Below are positions 1 through 8,314 of a stretch of DNA of 55,999 nucleotides, one piece after another (position 1 is the first letter of the stretch; each line of letters opens with the position of its first letter). Source of the DNA: Moraxellaceae bacterium (GTDB lineage: Bacteria > Pseudomonadota > Gammaproteobacteria > Pseudomonadales > Moraxellaceae); assembly GCA_020697295.1 (NCBI GenBank), contig JAJFBF010000017.1, forward strand, positions 1-55,999, given 5' to 3'. Position numbers and translations under genes: made by a program. The notes beneath the pieces were generated by a model. It saw only the letters and a program-made list of their open reading frames with translations, did not search any database and had not been told where the DNA came from.

Positions 1-1
1 G

Positions 2-739
2 CATACCGAGGCGACCATCCGCCAGGTGTTCTTCGAGATCGACAACAAGGACCGCCTGGCGGCGCTGGCCACCTTGCTGCGCCACTACCGCCCCGCCTCC
101 GCCGTGCTGTTCTGCAATACCAAGCAGCGTTGCGAGGACGTGCTGACGGCACTGGAGGGCCAGGGCTTCGCTGTCACCGCCCTGCACGGCGACCTCGAGC
201 AGCGCGACCGCGACCTCACGCTGGTGCAGTTCGCCAATGGCAGCGTGCCGCTGCTGGTGGCGACCGATGTGGCCGCGCGCGGCCTCGACATCAAGAACCT
301 GGAAGCGGTGATCAACGTCGAGATGGCTTTTGATGCCGAGGTGCATGTGCACCGCATCGGCCGCACCGGCCGCGCCGGCCAGGAGGGTCTGGCGCTGTCG
401 CTGTGCGCACCGTCGGAAGCGCATCGCGTCAACGCCGTCGAGGACTACCAGAAGACCAAGGTGGACTGGCAGCCGCTGCCGGCGGTCACGAACAGCAATC
501 CGCCGGCGCCACCGCGTATGGTCACGCTGAACATCGCCGGCGGGCGCAAGGACAAGCTGCGCCCGGGCGACATCCTGGGCGCCCTGACGGGCGAGGCCGG
601 CCTCGCCGGCGCGCAGATCGGCAAGATCGACATCTTCGACATGCAGGCCTTCGTGGCGGTGGAGCGCAGTGTGGCCAGCGCGGCGCTGAAGGGCCTGGGC
701 AAGATCAAGGGACGGGTGTTTCGGGTGCGCCGCATCTGA
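2..739 (+). CDS. dbpA: ATP-dependent RNA helicase DbpA, C-terminal part (5' end outside window)
   Basis: DEAD-box helicase specific for 23S rRNA, acting in large ribosomal subunit assembly. The frame is open from base 2, so the gene begins before the window and about 245 C-terminal residues are visible. They hold the second RecA-like domain: motif IV (VLFCNTK), a region close to E. coli DbpA (LHGDLEQRDRD), motif V (VATDVAARGLDI) and motif VI (HRIGRTGRAG). The last ~75 residues form the RRM-like RNA-binding domain that gives DbpA its specificity for rRNA hairpin 92 (family knowledge); RPGDILGALTG and IGKIDIF are recognisable. The stop is TGA at 737. The DEAD motif and Walker A lie upstream of the window and cannot be checked. 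Confidence 0.95.
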   Translation, partial: HTEATIRQVFFEIDNKDRLAALATLLRHYRPASAVLFCNTKQRCEDVLTALEGQGFAVTALHGDLEQRDRDLTLVQFANGSVPLLVATDVAARGLDIKNLEAVINVEMAFDAEVHVHRIGRTGRAGQEGLALSLCAPSEAHRVNAVEDYQKTKVDWQPLPAVTNSNPPAPPRMVTLNIAGGRKDKLRPGDILGALTGEAGLAGAQIGKIDIFDMQAFVAVERSVASAALKGLGKIKGRVFRVRRI

Positions 740-997
740 GGGTGCCGACGGCGGGCCGCTAGCGGCTTCACAGATTGTGGCGCCGGCCTCCCCTCCATCG
801 CCCACGGACCGCACAGCAATTTTTCGACCCGATTTTCCGCTGGCCCCGCGACATCTGAGCATTCCGCCAGTTGCCCCGAAATTTTTTCTGCAGGCCTCGT
901 TGCAACTTCGGTCAACCCGACTGGTGGTTTTCGTCATGGCCGGGGCCGGGGCTGTCACCGAGAATCGGACAGTCCCGATCCCCGACTGGAGTCCGCC

Positions 998-1795
998 ATG
1001 ACCGCACCCGTCCTGCTGCACCGGGAGGATGGCCTGGCCATCCTGACCCTCAATCGCCCCGGGCAGCTCAATACACTGGACCTGGCAATGGCGCAGGCCC
1101 TGCACGAGGCCTTTGCCGGCCTCGCCGCGGACGACAGCGTGCGCGCGGTATTGCTGCGGGCCGAGGGCAAATATTTCTGCGCGGGCGGCCATGTGGCGGA
1201 ATTTGGCAGCCTGCTACAGCGCGAGGTCGCCGAAGGCCGGGACTATTTCACCCGCCTCATCCATCACGTGCATGCCACTGTGGCGCTGATTGCCGGCCTG
1301 CGCGCGCCGGTGGTGGCTTGCGTACAAGGCGGGGCCTCGGGCGCGGGCCTGAGCCTGGTGGCGGCCTGCGACTTTGCCTTCGCCAGCGAGAAGAGCGCCT
1401 GGAATACGGCCTATATGAGCCTGGGCACGACGCCGGATGGTGGCAGCACCTGGCTGCTGCCCCGTCTGATGGGGCTGCGCCAGGCACGCGAGTTGATACT
1501 GCTGGCAGAACGTTTCGGGGGCGAAGAGGCGCTGCGCCTGGGGCTGGTGAACCGGCTGCTGCCGACGGAAGCACTGGAGACCGAGGCCCGCGCGCTGGCC
1601 CAACGCTTGTCGCGGGGGCCGACCGCCGCCTATGGCCGCGCCAAGAAGCTGCTGGCCGACTCCCTTCAGGCCAGCCTGCCGACGCAATTGCAGGCCGAGG
1701 AAGAAAGTTTCCTCGCCTCGTCGGCCACCGCGGATTTCGTGGAAGGCGTAAGCGCCTTTCTGGAAAAGCGGCCAGCCGTCTTCAGCGGACGCTGA
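998..1795 (+). CDS. enoyl-CoA hydratase/isomerase, PaaG-like crotonase
   Basis: Crotonase-fold protein of 265 residues acting on acyl-CoA thioesters in the cytoplasm. The oxyanion-hole segment FCAGGHVAEF lies near residues 60-69 and the second one, GGASGAGLSL, near 111-120. Neither catalytic glutamate of hydratases is present (the E144 position reads Ser, the E164 position lies in AYMSLG). Instead there is PDGGSTWLLPR with Asp147, as in the isomerase PaaG, and the C-terminus EGVSAFLEKR also matches PaaG. An isomerase role (ring-1,2-epoxyphenylacetyl-CoA or cis/trans enoyl-CoA isomerisation) is therefore likelier than hydration. ATG at 998 follows a GGAG at about 985. No other phenylacetate (paa) pathway genes lie beside it, so the substrate is open. 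Confidence 0.88.
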   Translation: MTAPVLLHREDGLAILTLNRPGQLNTLDLAMAQALHEAFAGLAADDSVRAVLLRAEGKYFCAGGHVAEFGSLLQREVAEGRDYFTRLIHHVHATVALIAGLRAPVVACVQGGASGAGLSLVAACDFAFASEKSAWNTAYMSLGTTPDGGSTWLLPRLMGLRQARELILLAERFGGEEALRLGLVNRLLPTEALETEARALAQRLSRGPTAAYGRAKKLLADSLQASLPTQLQAEEESFLASSATADFVEGVSAFLEKRPAVFSGR

Positions 1796-1811
1796 ACCTG
1801 CCCTGGAGCCT

Positions 1812-1844
1812 GGCGGCAGAGACTGGCAAGAGTCTCTCCCCGCC
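1812..1844 (+). terminator. hairpin after the PaaG-like gene, possible terminator
   Basis: AGAGACT (1818-1824) pairs with AGTCTCT (1831-1837) and is flanked by GGCGG/CCGCC, giving a strong stem 17 bases after the stop codon. There is no T-tract, so intrinsic termination is uncertain. Confidence 0.4.
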
Positions 1845-1930
1845 ACGCCTGGCCACGCATTGACTGCAGCACGCTCTGCGCGGGAGTCAGTACTGCTCCA
1901 GATAGGCGGAGCACTTGGTCAAACAACCAG

Positions 1931-2001
1931 GAGCCTGTTTCAGTAGGGGATTCTTCATTTTGCAGGTCGGGATGAATCCCGACCTACCGAAACAGGCTCC
2001 A
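1931..2001 (+). repeat. 71-nt hairpin repeat, copy 1 (best preserved)
   Basis: A double inverted repeat. Outer arms GGAGCCTGTTTC (1931-1942) and GAAACAGGCTCC (1990-2001) are perfect complements. GTAGG/CCTAC follow inside them, and the inner hairpin AGGTCGGGAT-GA-ATCCCGACCT occupies 1965-1986. Related copies lie near 5515, 26384, 31370, 34120 and 50151, all in the same orientation. It sits between the convergent PaaG-like gene and the peptidoglycan-binding gene. REP/MITE-like; no coding capacity. Confidence 0.85.
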
Positions 2002-2023
2002 AATGGCAGTGGCGGGCAGGAAA

Positions 2024-3442
2024 TTATCCCTGCGGCGGCGTCTGTGGCTGGGGCCGCTGCTGCTGCCGCTGCGGCGGCTGTCCCTGCTGAGTTTCCTGGG
2101 AGGGGCGCTGCTGGCGTTGCTGCTCCTGTCCGCCCTGCCCCGTCAGCACGTTGCCGAGCCCGAGGCTGGCCAGCGACTGCACCGTCAGCGAGCCGCTAGG
2201 CGCCAGTCCCCGGGCCTGCTGGAACTTGCGCAGGGACTGCGCGGTCTGCCTGTCCCAGTCACCATCCACCGCATCCACGCCGAAACCGTTGCGGTTAAGT
2301 GCCTGCTGCACGAGACGGACGGCCTCAGGACCGGCCCAAAGTGGCGTACCCGGGCCCACTGCGCCCTTGCGGCTGCCTTTCAGGCTGCTGACTTGCTGTG
2401 GCGGCTGCTGACTCTGCTGCGGCTGACTCTGCTGCGGCTGGTTCTGCTGAGCCTGCTGCTGAGCCTGCTGTCCCGGCTGCGGCTGACCCTGCCGGGCTTG
2501 CTGTTGTGGCTGTTGGCCGGGCTGCTGACTCTGCTGCGCAGTGGGCTGCTGCCCCTGCTGCTGCGGCTGACCTTGCTGGGCCGTGGACTGCCGTTGCGGC
2601 TGCTGACCTTGTTGCGCCTGCTGAGCCTGCTGAGGCTGACCTTGCTGCTGCATCGACTGCCCCTGCTGCGAACGCTGCGCCTGCTGTTGGCCCTGCTGCT
2701 GCGGTTGCTGCTGACCCTGTTGAGCCTGTTGCTGTTGGCCTGGCCGAGTCTGCTGCTGGGCCTGCTGGGCCTGCTGGGCCTGCTGGGCCTGCTGTTGACC
2801 CTGCGGTTGCTGCTGCGCCTGCTGGCCTTGCTGCTGGCCGGCAGAAAATATCTGCTGCCCCACGCCCAGTGCAGCAATAAGTCCGGTATCGAGCTTGCCG
2901 GTCGGCTCCAGATCATTCACGCGCTGGAAGTTCTCCACGGCCTTTTCAGTGCCCGGCCCCCAGCGGCCATCCACGCTCTGCAGGGGAAAGCCCTGCTGGC
3001 TCAGTGCCTGCTGAACCTGTCGCACGGCGGTGGAACCCACGTAAACCGGCACGCCTTTGGCAGCGGCACCACTGGCCACCTGGCCGCTGCCCTGGGGAAC
3101 GCCCTGACCGGAAAGCAGGGACGAAAGGCCAAGGCTGTTGAGGAGCTCGACAGTGAGAGTGCCCGTGGGATCAATGCCGGCGGAGCGCTGGTATTCCTGC
3201 GCCGCCTGTTTGGTCCGGGTACTCCACTGGCCATCCACGGTACCGGCGTTGAAGCCCTTGGCATTCAGCGCCTGCTGCACCTGCTGTACCGCTGGCGCAT
3301 CGAGATAGATTTGGGTGCCCTCAGCTTCTGACTGCTGTTGCGCCTGCGACGCCTGCGCGTCCGGGCTCTTCTGCTTGGCATACACCGGGGCAATGGCCAT
3401 GGCCGCCGCCAATGCCGCCATTGTGAACAGATGTCTTTGCAT
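2024..3442 (-). CDS. secreted peptidoglycan-binding protein with Gln-rich linker
   Basis: A 472-residue envelope protein of unknown process. Residues 1-22 are a signal peptide ending APVYA before KQK. Three PG_binding_1-type repeats are visible at about 45-106, 130-194 and 367-432. Each has the pattern VQQALN..GF....VDG.W...T..A...FQ......G.L....L..LG typical of this peptidoglycan-binding fold. Between repeats two and three lies a ~160-residue low-complexity stretch made almost only of Gln with Pro, Gly, Ala, Ser and Arg; a second Q-rich tail ends the protein. No catalytic domain is present. The ATG has a GGAGGA just upstream (GGAGGACGTC ATG). It stands alone, convergent with the PaaG-like gene. 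The Q-rich part is CAG-repetitive DNA and may vary in length between strains. Confidence 0.85.
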   Translation of the reverse strand: MQRHLFTMAALAAAMAIAPVYAKQKSPDAQASQAQQQSEAEGTQIYLDAPAVQQVQQALNAKGFNAGTVDGQWSTRTKQAAQEYQRSAGIDPTGTLTVELLNSLGLSSLLSGQGVPQGSGQVASGAAAKGVPVYVGSTAVRQVQQALSQQGFPLQSVDGRWGPGTEKAVENFQRVNDLEPTGKLDTGLIAALGVGQQIFSAGQQQGQQAQQQPQGQQQAQQAQQAQQAQQQTRPGQQQQAQQGQQQPQQQGQQQAQRSQQGQSMQQQGQPQQAQQAQQGQQPQRQSTAQQGQPQQQGQQPTAQQSQQPGQQPQQQARQGQPQPGQQAQQQAQQNQPQQSQPQQSQQPPQQVSSLKGSRKGAVGPGTPLWAGPEAVRLVQQALNRNGFGVDAVDGDWDRQTAQSLRKFQQARGLAPSGSLTVQSLASLGLGNVLTGQGGQEQQRQQRPSQETQQGQPPQRQQQRPQPQTPPQG

Positions 3443-3780
3443 GACGTCCTCCTGTGCCGCAAGACGAAGGAGGCGTCACGCCCCCTCCACGGTCCAGAGC
3501 GAAGCTCACGGCGACGATTCATGCAGGAACGGCACTGACTGCAGCACAACTGCAGACACAAGGCCGGCTGGAGAACGACGTTACGCGGAGGGCACTCTGG
3601 TCAGAGTCAGTGCAGCGCGTGGCCGTTCAAAGTCCAGCAGAAGTTACAAAGGGCCAAGATAAAACTTCGCTTGGAGGGGGCGCGCGCTATACATCTGCAA
3701 CCCGCCAGCACTAAGTGCAGAGCAGATCGGCACAAACCTGCATCCTCCTTGCTCATATGGCTGAGCGCTGCACAGCGGCG
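3443..3780. other. intergenic region between aidB and the peptidoglycan-binding gene
   Basis: 338 bases with no supported gene. It must hold the promoter of the leftward peptidoglycan-binding gene (ribosome site at about 3446-3452) and the 3' end region of the leftward aidB. Base composition is more AT-rich around 3640-3670. I see no clear terminator hairpin with a T-tract, no tRNA and no repeat of the families found elsewhere in the window. Confidence 0.5.
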
Positions 3781-5445
3781 TCAGGCTGATGTCCAGGCGC
3801 GATCCAGAATGGCGCCAAAATCGGTATCGCGAGGCAACGCGCCGTAGTTGCGCTGGCCGCGCGTGTCGAGACGGCTGCGGCAAAAGGCGTCGGCCACCAC
3901 CGCCGGCGCATGCTGCACCAGCAACGCCGCCTGCAGCGCCACGGCCATGCGATCCACCACGTCGCGCGCCCGCACCTCGAAGTCGGCAGAGTCGGCGAAC
4001 TCTCCCAGCAGCGAATTGACGTGGGCGTCCAGCAGGGCATTTCCCCCCTTCGCCTTCTTGAGCTCGACAACGAAGGCCTCGACCACGGCAGGCGTCTTTT
4101 GCATGGCGCGCAATACATCGAGGCACTGCACGTTGCCGCTGCCTTCCCAGATCGCATTGACGGGTGACTCGCGGAACAGGCGCGGGAACATGGAATTTTC
4201 CATGACCCCACTGCCGCCGATGCACTCCATGGCCTCGTAGGCGTGATTGGGGGTGCGCTTGCAGATCCAGTACTTGCCCACGGCGGTCGCCAGGCGCACC
4301 AGCAGGTCCTCGTGCTCATCGTGACGGCTGTCCATGGCGCGGGCCATGCGCAGGGTCAGCGTGGTGGCCGCCTCGGACTCCAGGGCCAAGTCGGCAAGGA
4401 CGTTGCGCATCAGCGGCTGGTCGATGAGTTTCTTGCCGAAGGCGGCGCGCTGCCGGCAGTGGTGCAGTGCCTGTGAGAGCGCCATGCGCATGCCGGCGCT
4501 GGAGCCGATCATGCAGTCAAATCGCGTCATGCTGACCATCTCGATGATGGTGCGCACGCCACGGCCCTCCTCGCCCACGCGCCAGGCCAAGGCGCCGCGC
4601 AGCTCGATTTCGCTGGAGGCGTTGGACCGGTTGCCCATCTTCTCCTTGAGGCGAAGTACCTCAAGCGGGTTCTTGCTGCCGTCCGGCCGCCAGCGCGGCA
4701 CCAGGAAGCAGGTGAGTCCGCCCGGCGCCTGCGCCAGCACGAGAAAGAGGTCGCACATGGGTGCAGACAGGAAAAACTTGTGGCCCACGAGTTCATAGGC
4801 CTCGCCCACCGGATAGGCGCGGGTGGTGTTGGCGCGCACGTCAGAGCCGCCCTGCTTTTCCGTCATGCCCATGCCGACGGTAAGGCCGGCCTTTTCGTGC
4901 GCAGGGATGTTCCGGGGATCGTACACGCGTGAAGTGATCTTCGGCTCCCACAACGCCGCCAGCTCAGGCTGGGTGCGCAGCGACGGCACCGCCGCAAACG
5001 TCATGGTGACGGGACAGCCGTGGCCGGCTTCCACCTGCGAGTGCAGGAAGAAACGCGCGGCACGGGCGGCGTGGGCGCCGGGGCCGGGATTCGTCCAGGG
5101 TGAGGCATGCAGGCCATGCTCGATGGAGGTTCGCATGAGCTGGTGATACGCCGGATGGAACTTCACCAGGTCGACGCGGTTGCCAAAGCGGTCGTGAGTG
5201 TCAAACTCAGGTGTGTGACGGTTGGCGAGATCGCCCAGCTCCAGGTAATTGGCGCGTCCGATCATTTCGCCAAAGGCGGAGAGCGCGGTCGCCTCGTGGC
5301 CGGCGCCCTCGCGCTGCACCGCCTCCTGCAGCACCCTGTCGCGGGCGTAGAGGTTGTAGTCCTGCAGCTCGCTGGACACGTTGAACACCTCATGCGTGGC
5401 GGCCACGAATGGAGTGCAGGGAGTGGGGTCGTGGGGTGCGTTCAT
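3781..5445 (-). CDS. aidB: AidB-type acyl-CoA dehydrogenase family protein
   Basis: A 554-residue flavoprotein of the AidB branch of acyl-CoA dehydrogenases. In E. coli AidB belongs to the Ada adaptive response, binds DNA and FAD and protects against alkylation; its reaction is unsettled. The similarity runs along the whole length: EAVQREGAGHEATAL near the N-terminus, FLHSQVEAGHGCPVTMTFAA, GMGMTEKQGGSDVRANTTRA, MGNRSNASSEIEL, MTRFDCMIGS and the C-terminal NAIWEGSGNVQCLDVLRAM all match E. coli AidB positions. Length is close to the 541 residues of that protein. The ATG is preceded by GGAGGATATG. It is followed by no ada or alkA gene. It lies downstream of the nitrilase gene on the same strand, separated by 135 bases holding a hairpin repeat, so co-transcription is uncertain. 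Confidence 0.92.
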   Translation of the reverse strand: MNAPHDPTPCTPFVAATHEVFNVSSELQDYNLYARDRVLQEAVQREGAGHEATALSAFGEMIGRANYLELGDLANRHTPEFDTHDRFGNRVDLVKFHPAYHQLMRTSIEHGLHASPWTNPGPGAHAARAARFFLHSQVEAGHGCPVTMTFAAVPSLRTQPELAALWEPKITSRVYDPRNIPAHEKAGLTVGMGMTEKQGGSDVRANTTRAYPVGEAYELVGHKFFLSAPMCDLFLVLAQAPGGLTCFLVPRWRPDGSKNPLEVLRLKEKMGNRSNASSEIELRGALAWRVGEEGRGVRTIIEMVSMTRFDCMIGSSAGMRMALSQALHHCRQRAAFGKKLIDQPLMRNVLADLALESEAATTLTLRMARAMDSRHDEHEDLLVRLATAVGKYWICKRTPNHAYEAMECIGGSGVMENSMFPRLFRESPVNAIWEGSGNVQCLDVLRAMQKTPAVVEAFVVELKKAKGGNALLDAHVNSLLGEFADSADFEVRARDVVDRMAVALQAALLVQHAPAVVADAFCRSRLDTRGQRNYGALPRDTDFGAILDRAWTSA

Positions 5446-5514
5446 GGGGGCATATCCTCCGCTACAGTCTTGGGTTCGGGCAGAGCCGCTCGCACGGCGT
5501 CACCTCACTTAATA

Positions 5515-5576
5515 CCTGTTCCAGTAGGGCAGCTTGCGTCTTGTCAGTCGGGATAAATCCCGACCTACCGAAAGCG
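5515..5576 (+). repeat. hairpin repeat, copy 2
   Basis: CCTGTTCCAGTAGGGCAG, a short spacer, then GTCGGGATAAATCCCGAC and CTACCGAAAG. Same layout and orientation as the copy at 1931-2001, but the outer arms are less complete. It lies between the nitrilase and aidB genes. Confidence 0.8.
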
Positions 5577-5580
5577 GCCA

Positions 5581-6312
5581 CTAGTCCGTTTTTATTTCAA
5601 GACGAGCCTCGCACCAGGCGGTGGTGCTGTGCGCCGTGGTCTCGGCCAGGCGGTTGCCCTGGCCATCAAAAATCATCGACATACCCTGGCTGGGCACGAA
5701 AGGCGCGCCGGCGCCCCAGTTGGCGTTGGCCACGGCGATGCCATGACGCCGCGCCAGTGCCGCCAGACGGTCGTTGCGGCTGTCGTGCTCTTCCACCCAG
5801 GCCGAGGGAAACAGCAGCAGATCAGCGGCCTGGAGCTCATCCCAGGCGTCCTGCTCGATAAAGTGCAGGTCGAAGCAAATGCCGGCGCAAACCTTGATGC
5901 CCTCGAAATCGACCACCGGCGTACCGAGATCGCCGGGCGTGGCCCAGGCTTCCGGATACCAGGGATGGCGCTTGCGCCAGTGCCCGATGCGCCGGCCCTC
6001 GCGATCAAAGAGCAGGTAGCTGTTGTAGAAATCCGGGCCGTCGCGCTCGACCAGGGAGCCGGCCAGGCCGATGCCGTGGCGCCGCGCCAGATCCGCCAGG
6101 ATGTGCGCCGTGGCGCCATCCAGCGGTTCGGCAAAGGGCGTCAGGTCGAAGTTGCCACGCGGCGAGACATAGCCGCAGAGGGCCAGCTCCGGCAGCAGGA
6201 CGAAATCGGCGCGATGCGCCGCCAGCAATGACTCCAGCCGGGCAAGCTGGCCCGCGGCATCGCCAAAGGTGGCCGGGAGTTGGGCAATGCCGACGTTGAT
6301 GCCGTACTTCAT
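5581..6312 (-). CDS. carbon-nitrogen hydrolase (nitrilase superfamily)
   Basis: A 243-residue cytoplasmic amidase-type enzyme hydrolysing a non-peptide C-N bond. The Glu-Lys-Cys triad is visible: Glu42 in LLPELALCGY, Lys114 in WRKRHPWYPE and Cys146 in CAGICFDLHF. Length fits a single-domain nitrilase-fold enzyme. The substrate cannot be read from the sequence; relatives include omega-amidases, N-carbamoyl hydrolases and NAD-synthetase-type amidases. The start at ATG 6312 has an AGGA directly before it, closer than usual. The gene lies between the desaturase and aidB, all leftward, with 77 bases to the desaturase, so a shared transcript is possible. Confidence 0.85.
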   Translation of the reverse strand: MKYGINVGIAQLPATFGDAAGQLARLESLLAAHRADFVLLPELALCGYVSPRGNFDLTPFAEPLDGATAHILADLARRHGIGLAGSLVERDGPDFYNSYLLFDREGRRIGHWRKRHPWYPEAWATPGDLGTPVVDFEGIKVCAGICFDLHFIEQDAWDELQAADLLLFPSAWVEEHDSRNDRLAALARRHGIAVANANWGAGAPFVPSQGMSMIFDGQGNRLAETTAHSTTAWCEARLEIKTD

Positions 6313-6389
6313 TCCTGCTCTCTCATCCGGATGTCGCTACCGCTGCCGTCATCACAGCCACTGGTCCATCGCCCCGACCAGGGGTCGCC

Positions 6390-7418
6390 TCAAGACGCGC
6401 GTCCGGCGGACACCATCCGCATCACGTCGAGATAGCCGGGCGCCACCGGCACGGCATTGCGCTCGCGCAGCAGGCGATGCATCTGCGGCAGGCGGAAATA
6501 GGGCACTGACGCCATGACATGGTGCTCGATATGGTGGTTCACATGGATCGGCGCCACGGTGGCGCGGGCGAGCCAGCCGGCGCGGGTGCTGCGGGTATTG
6601 CGGAACATGTCGGCGGTCTTCTCGGTGCAGGCGTGCTCGGCCATCGAACGGATACGCACGAAAAGTGCGAAGGGCGTCATGTAGGCCACGACCCAGGCGG
6701 CGAAGAGCCAGGGATGGCCCACGGCCCAGAGCGCGGCAAAAAGCAGGCCATTGACGATCACGGTCGGCGTCACGTTGCGCGCGAACATCGCCACGCGGTA
6801 GCCGGTGCTCACGCCCTCCTTCGGCAGCCACACCACGTCGTTGGCCACCGTCCACTTCACATAGCCGGCATCCATCAGGAAGCGACCGATGAAGAACTTG
6901 ACCCCGGTGACTCCGGCGATGTCACGCAGGAGCTTGCGCGCGAGCGAGGCGCGGCTGCAGGGAAAGGGCGCCACCAGCGAGATATCGGTGTCCTCCGCCG
7001 TGCCGGTTTTGGTGTGGTGGATGAAATGGTGGGCCTTGTACTTCTGCAGGTCGTTCCAGATGGGGCGCGCACAGGTCCAGTCGGCAAAGACGTCGTTGAG
7101 CCACTTCGATTTGAATAGCGTGCCGTGCGAGGCATCGTGCATGAGGATGGCGAGACAGAGCTGGCGGCCGGCGATAAGGCAGAGGCCGAGCACTATTACG
7201 GGAATGGCAAGGACGAGCGGCTGCGCGCCCGCCCAGGCCAGCAGCGCGAACGAGGCCGCGATCACGGCCCAGGTCGAGCCCACGGCCCAGAAGCCCATGA
7301 GATCGGAGCGCGCGGTCAGCATCTTTATCTCGTCGCGGGTGAAAAGATCGGTGACCTTGCGACGGGTTTCCGCGGGCAACTCCACAGGCGTGGCGGATTC
7401 AGGGATGGCGGCAGTCAT
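6390..7418 (-). CDS. membrane fatty acid desaturase
   Basis: An integral membrane di-iron desaturase/hydroxylase of 342 residues introducing a double bond into acyl chains. The three histidine boxes are intact: HDASH near residue 100, HHFIHH shortly after and HVNHHIEHH near the C-terminus. At least four hydrophobic spans surround them. I chose the ATG at 7418 (MTAAIPES) because GGAG lies eight bases upstream and the extra 48 residues of the open frame run over the end of the paaX-like gene with low-complexity Arg/Pro sequence. The start is only 13 bases after the PaaX-type gene, so the two are likely one transcript under the putative operator at 8269-8314. The close match between the third box region and sphingolipid/fatty acyl desaturases supports the call; position of desaturation is unknown. 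Confidence 0.88.
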   Translation of the reverse strand: MTAAIPESATPVELPAETRRKVTDLFTRDEIKMLTARSDLMGFWAVGSTWAVIAASFALLAWAGAQPLVLAIPVIVLGLCLIAGRQLCLAILMHDASHGTLFKSKWLNDVFADWTCARPIWNDLQKYKAHHFIHHTKTGTAEDTDISLVAPFPCSRASLARKLLRDIAGVTGVKFFIGRFLMDAGYVKWTVANDVVWLPKEGVSTGYRVAMFARNVTPTVIVNGLLFAALWAVGHPWLFAAWVVAYMTPFALFVRIRSMAEHACTEKTADMFRNTRSTRAGWLARATVAPIHVNHHIEHHVMASVPYFRLPQMHRLLRERNAVPVAPGYLDVMRMVSAGRAS

Positions 7419-7431
7419 GGGATCTCCGGGT

Positions 7432-8256
7432 TCAGGGGGCCGTGCGGGATTTGGAGGCGTTCGCGGCCGGCGGCGCCGCTTGCGCAGAAAAATTGCGCCA
7501 GATGTCGCGACCGGCGCGATCAAAGTCGAGAACCGTGGCGACAAAAGTGCGACGCTCGTCACTGTCCACCAGCGGCTCGGGCAGCAAGGGATCGAACACG
7601 ACCTGGCGGATGGCCTCGCTGCCGATCAGGAAGGATTCGCGGGCGGCGACCTCGGGCTCCAGAACAGCGGCACGGGCCAGCCACTTCTCGAGTTGCTGGC
7701 GCGACTGCCGGTAGTGGCGGGTCAGCGCCTTGCCGTCCCAGAGGGCGCGGGCGCGCTTCTCGCTAACGGCATCGAGCTCACTGGCCAGGAATACCGCGGC
7801 GTCCTCTTCCAGGCCCAGCTTGTGCAGGCGCCGGCGCACGCCCTCGACGCCGCCCACCAGGTTATCGGGGCGCAAGTAGAGTCCACGGTCGAGTTCGCGC
7901 AGGCCCAGCAGCGCCAGGGCACGGTCGCGGGCGCGCAGGGCCACGCGGTCGCTGCGCCCCAGGTTGCCGACATGCACCGCCACCCACCCGCCCTGCCATT
8001 CACGCACGCGCTGCTCGGCCGTCGGCCAGGTGGCCACGTCCGCGGCCAGGCCCGTGCCATTGGGTCCCAGACGATAGCTGCCACGGCCGGCGGCTTCGAT
8101 GAGTCCGGCGCCGGCCAGGCGGACCAGGGCCACGCGCACACTGTTCTCGCGGATGCCGAAGAGGGCGCTGCCGGCCACGGCGTCACGCGCGCTGAGCTCG
8201 CCGTCGTCGGCGGCCAGCAGGAGCTTGAGGATCAATTGCCGGGGTTGGGGAGCCAT
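7432..8256 (-). CDS. PaaX-family transcriptional repressor
   Basis: A 274-residue regulator. The N-terminal winged helix (about 1-65) contains SVRVALVRLAGAGLIEAAGRGSYRL, typical of PaaX. The middle and C-terminal parts (GWVAVHVGNL, LYLRPDNL, GKALTRHYRQSRQQLEKW) match the PaaX effector and C-terminal domains. PaaX represses phenylacetate genes and responds to phenylacetyl-CoA; relatives sense other acyl- or aryl-CoAs. Here it is divergent from a crotonase gene and upstream of a desaturase, so it probably senses a CoA thioester made by this block (inference). The ATG at 8256 is 13 bases from the nearest half-site of a perfect 10-bp inverted repeat, consistent with autorepression. Confidence 0.88.
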   Translation of the reverse strand: MAPQPRQLILKLLLAADDGELSARDAVAGSALFGIRENSVRVALVRLAGAGLIEAAGRGSYRLGPNGTGLAADVATWPTAEQRVREWQGGWVAVHVGNLGRSDRVALRARDRALALLGLRELDRGLYLRPDNLVGGVEGVRRRLHKLGLEEDAAVFLASELDAVSEKRARALWDGKALTRHYRQSRQQLEKWLARAAVLEPEVAARESFLIGSEAIRQVVFDPLLPEPLVDSDERRTFVATVLDFDRAGRDIWRNFSAQAAPPAANASKSRTAP

Positions 8257-8268
8257 GTCGCTACATTA

Positions 8269-8314
8269 CATCCTATGACGCCATTTGCTATGTTGTGCAA
8301 TGTTTCATAGGATG
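8269..8314. promoter_or_regulatory. divergent promoter with 10-bp inverted repeat, candidate PaaX-type operator
   Basis: CATCCTATGA (8269-8278) and TCATAGGATG (8305-8314) are perfect reverse complements with 26 bases between them. The right half-site contains TAGGAT (8308-8313), which is exactly 17 bases from TTGCTA (8285-8290): a plausible sigma-70 promoter for the rightward crotonase. The left half-site gives the mirror-image TAGGAT for the leftward regulator gene. A repressor on both half-sites would cover both -10 elements. Confidence 0.6.

Noticed and set aside
2398..2880. CRISPR-like or satellite array in the repetitive stretch
   Set aside because: The repetition is trinucleotide-based CAG/CTG within a coding Gln-rich linker, without spacers or repeat units of CRISPR length.
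2003..3331. 442-codon plus-strand frame made mostly of Leu
   Set aside because: It is the reverse reading of the CAG-rich Gln linker, which gives CTG Leu codons. No start signal and no real membrane-protein pattern.
7419..7562. Longer start for the fatty acid desaturase
   Set aside because: The additional 48 codons run over the end of the PaaX-type gene, encode Arg/Pro-rich sequence and lack a ribosome site; ATG 7418 has GGAG upstream.
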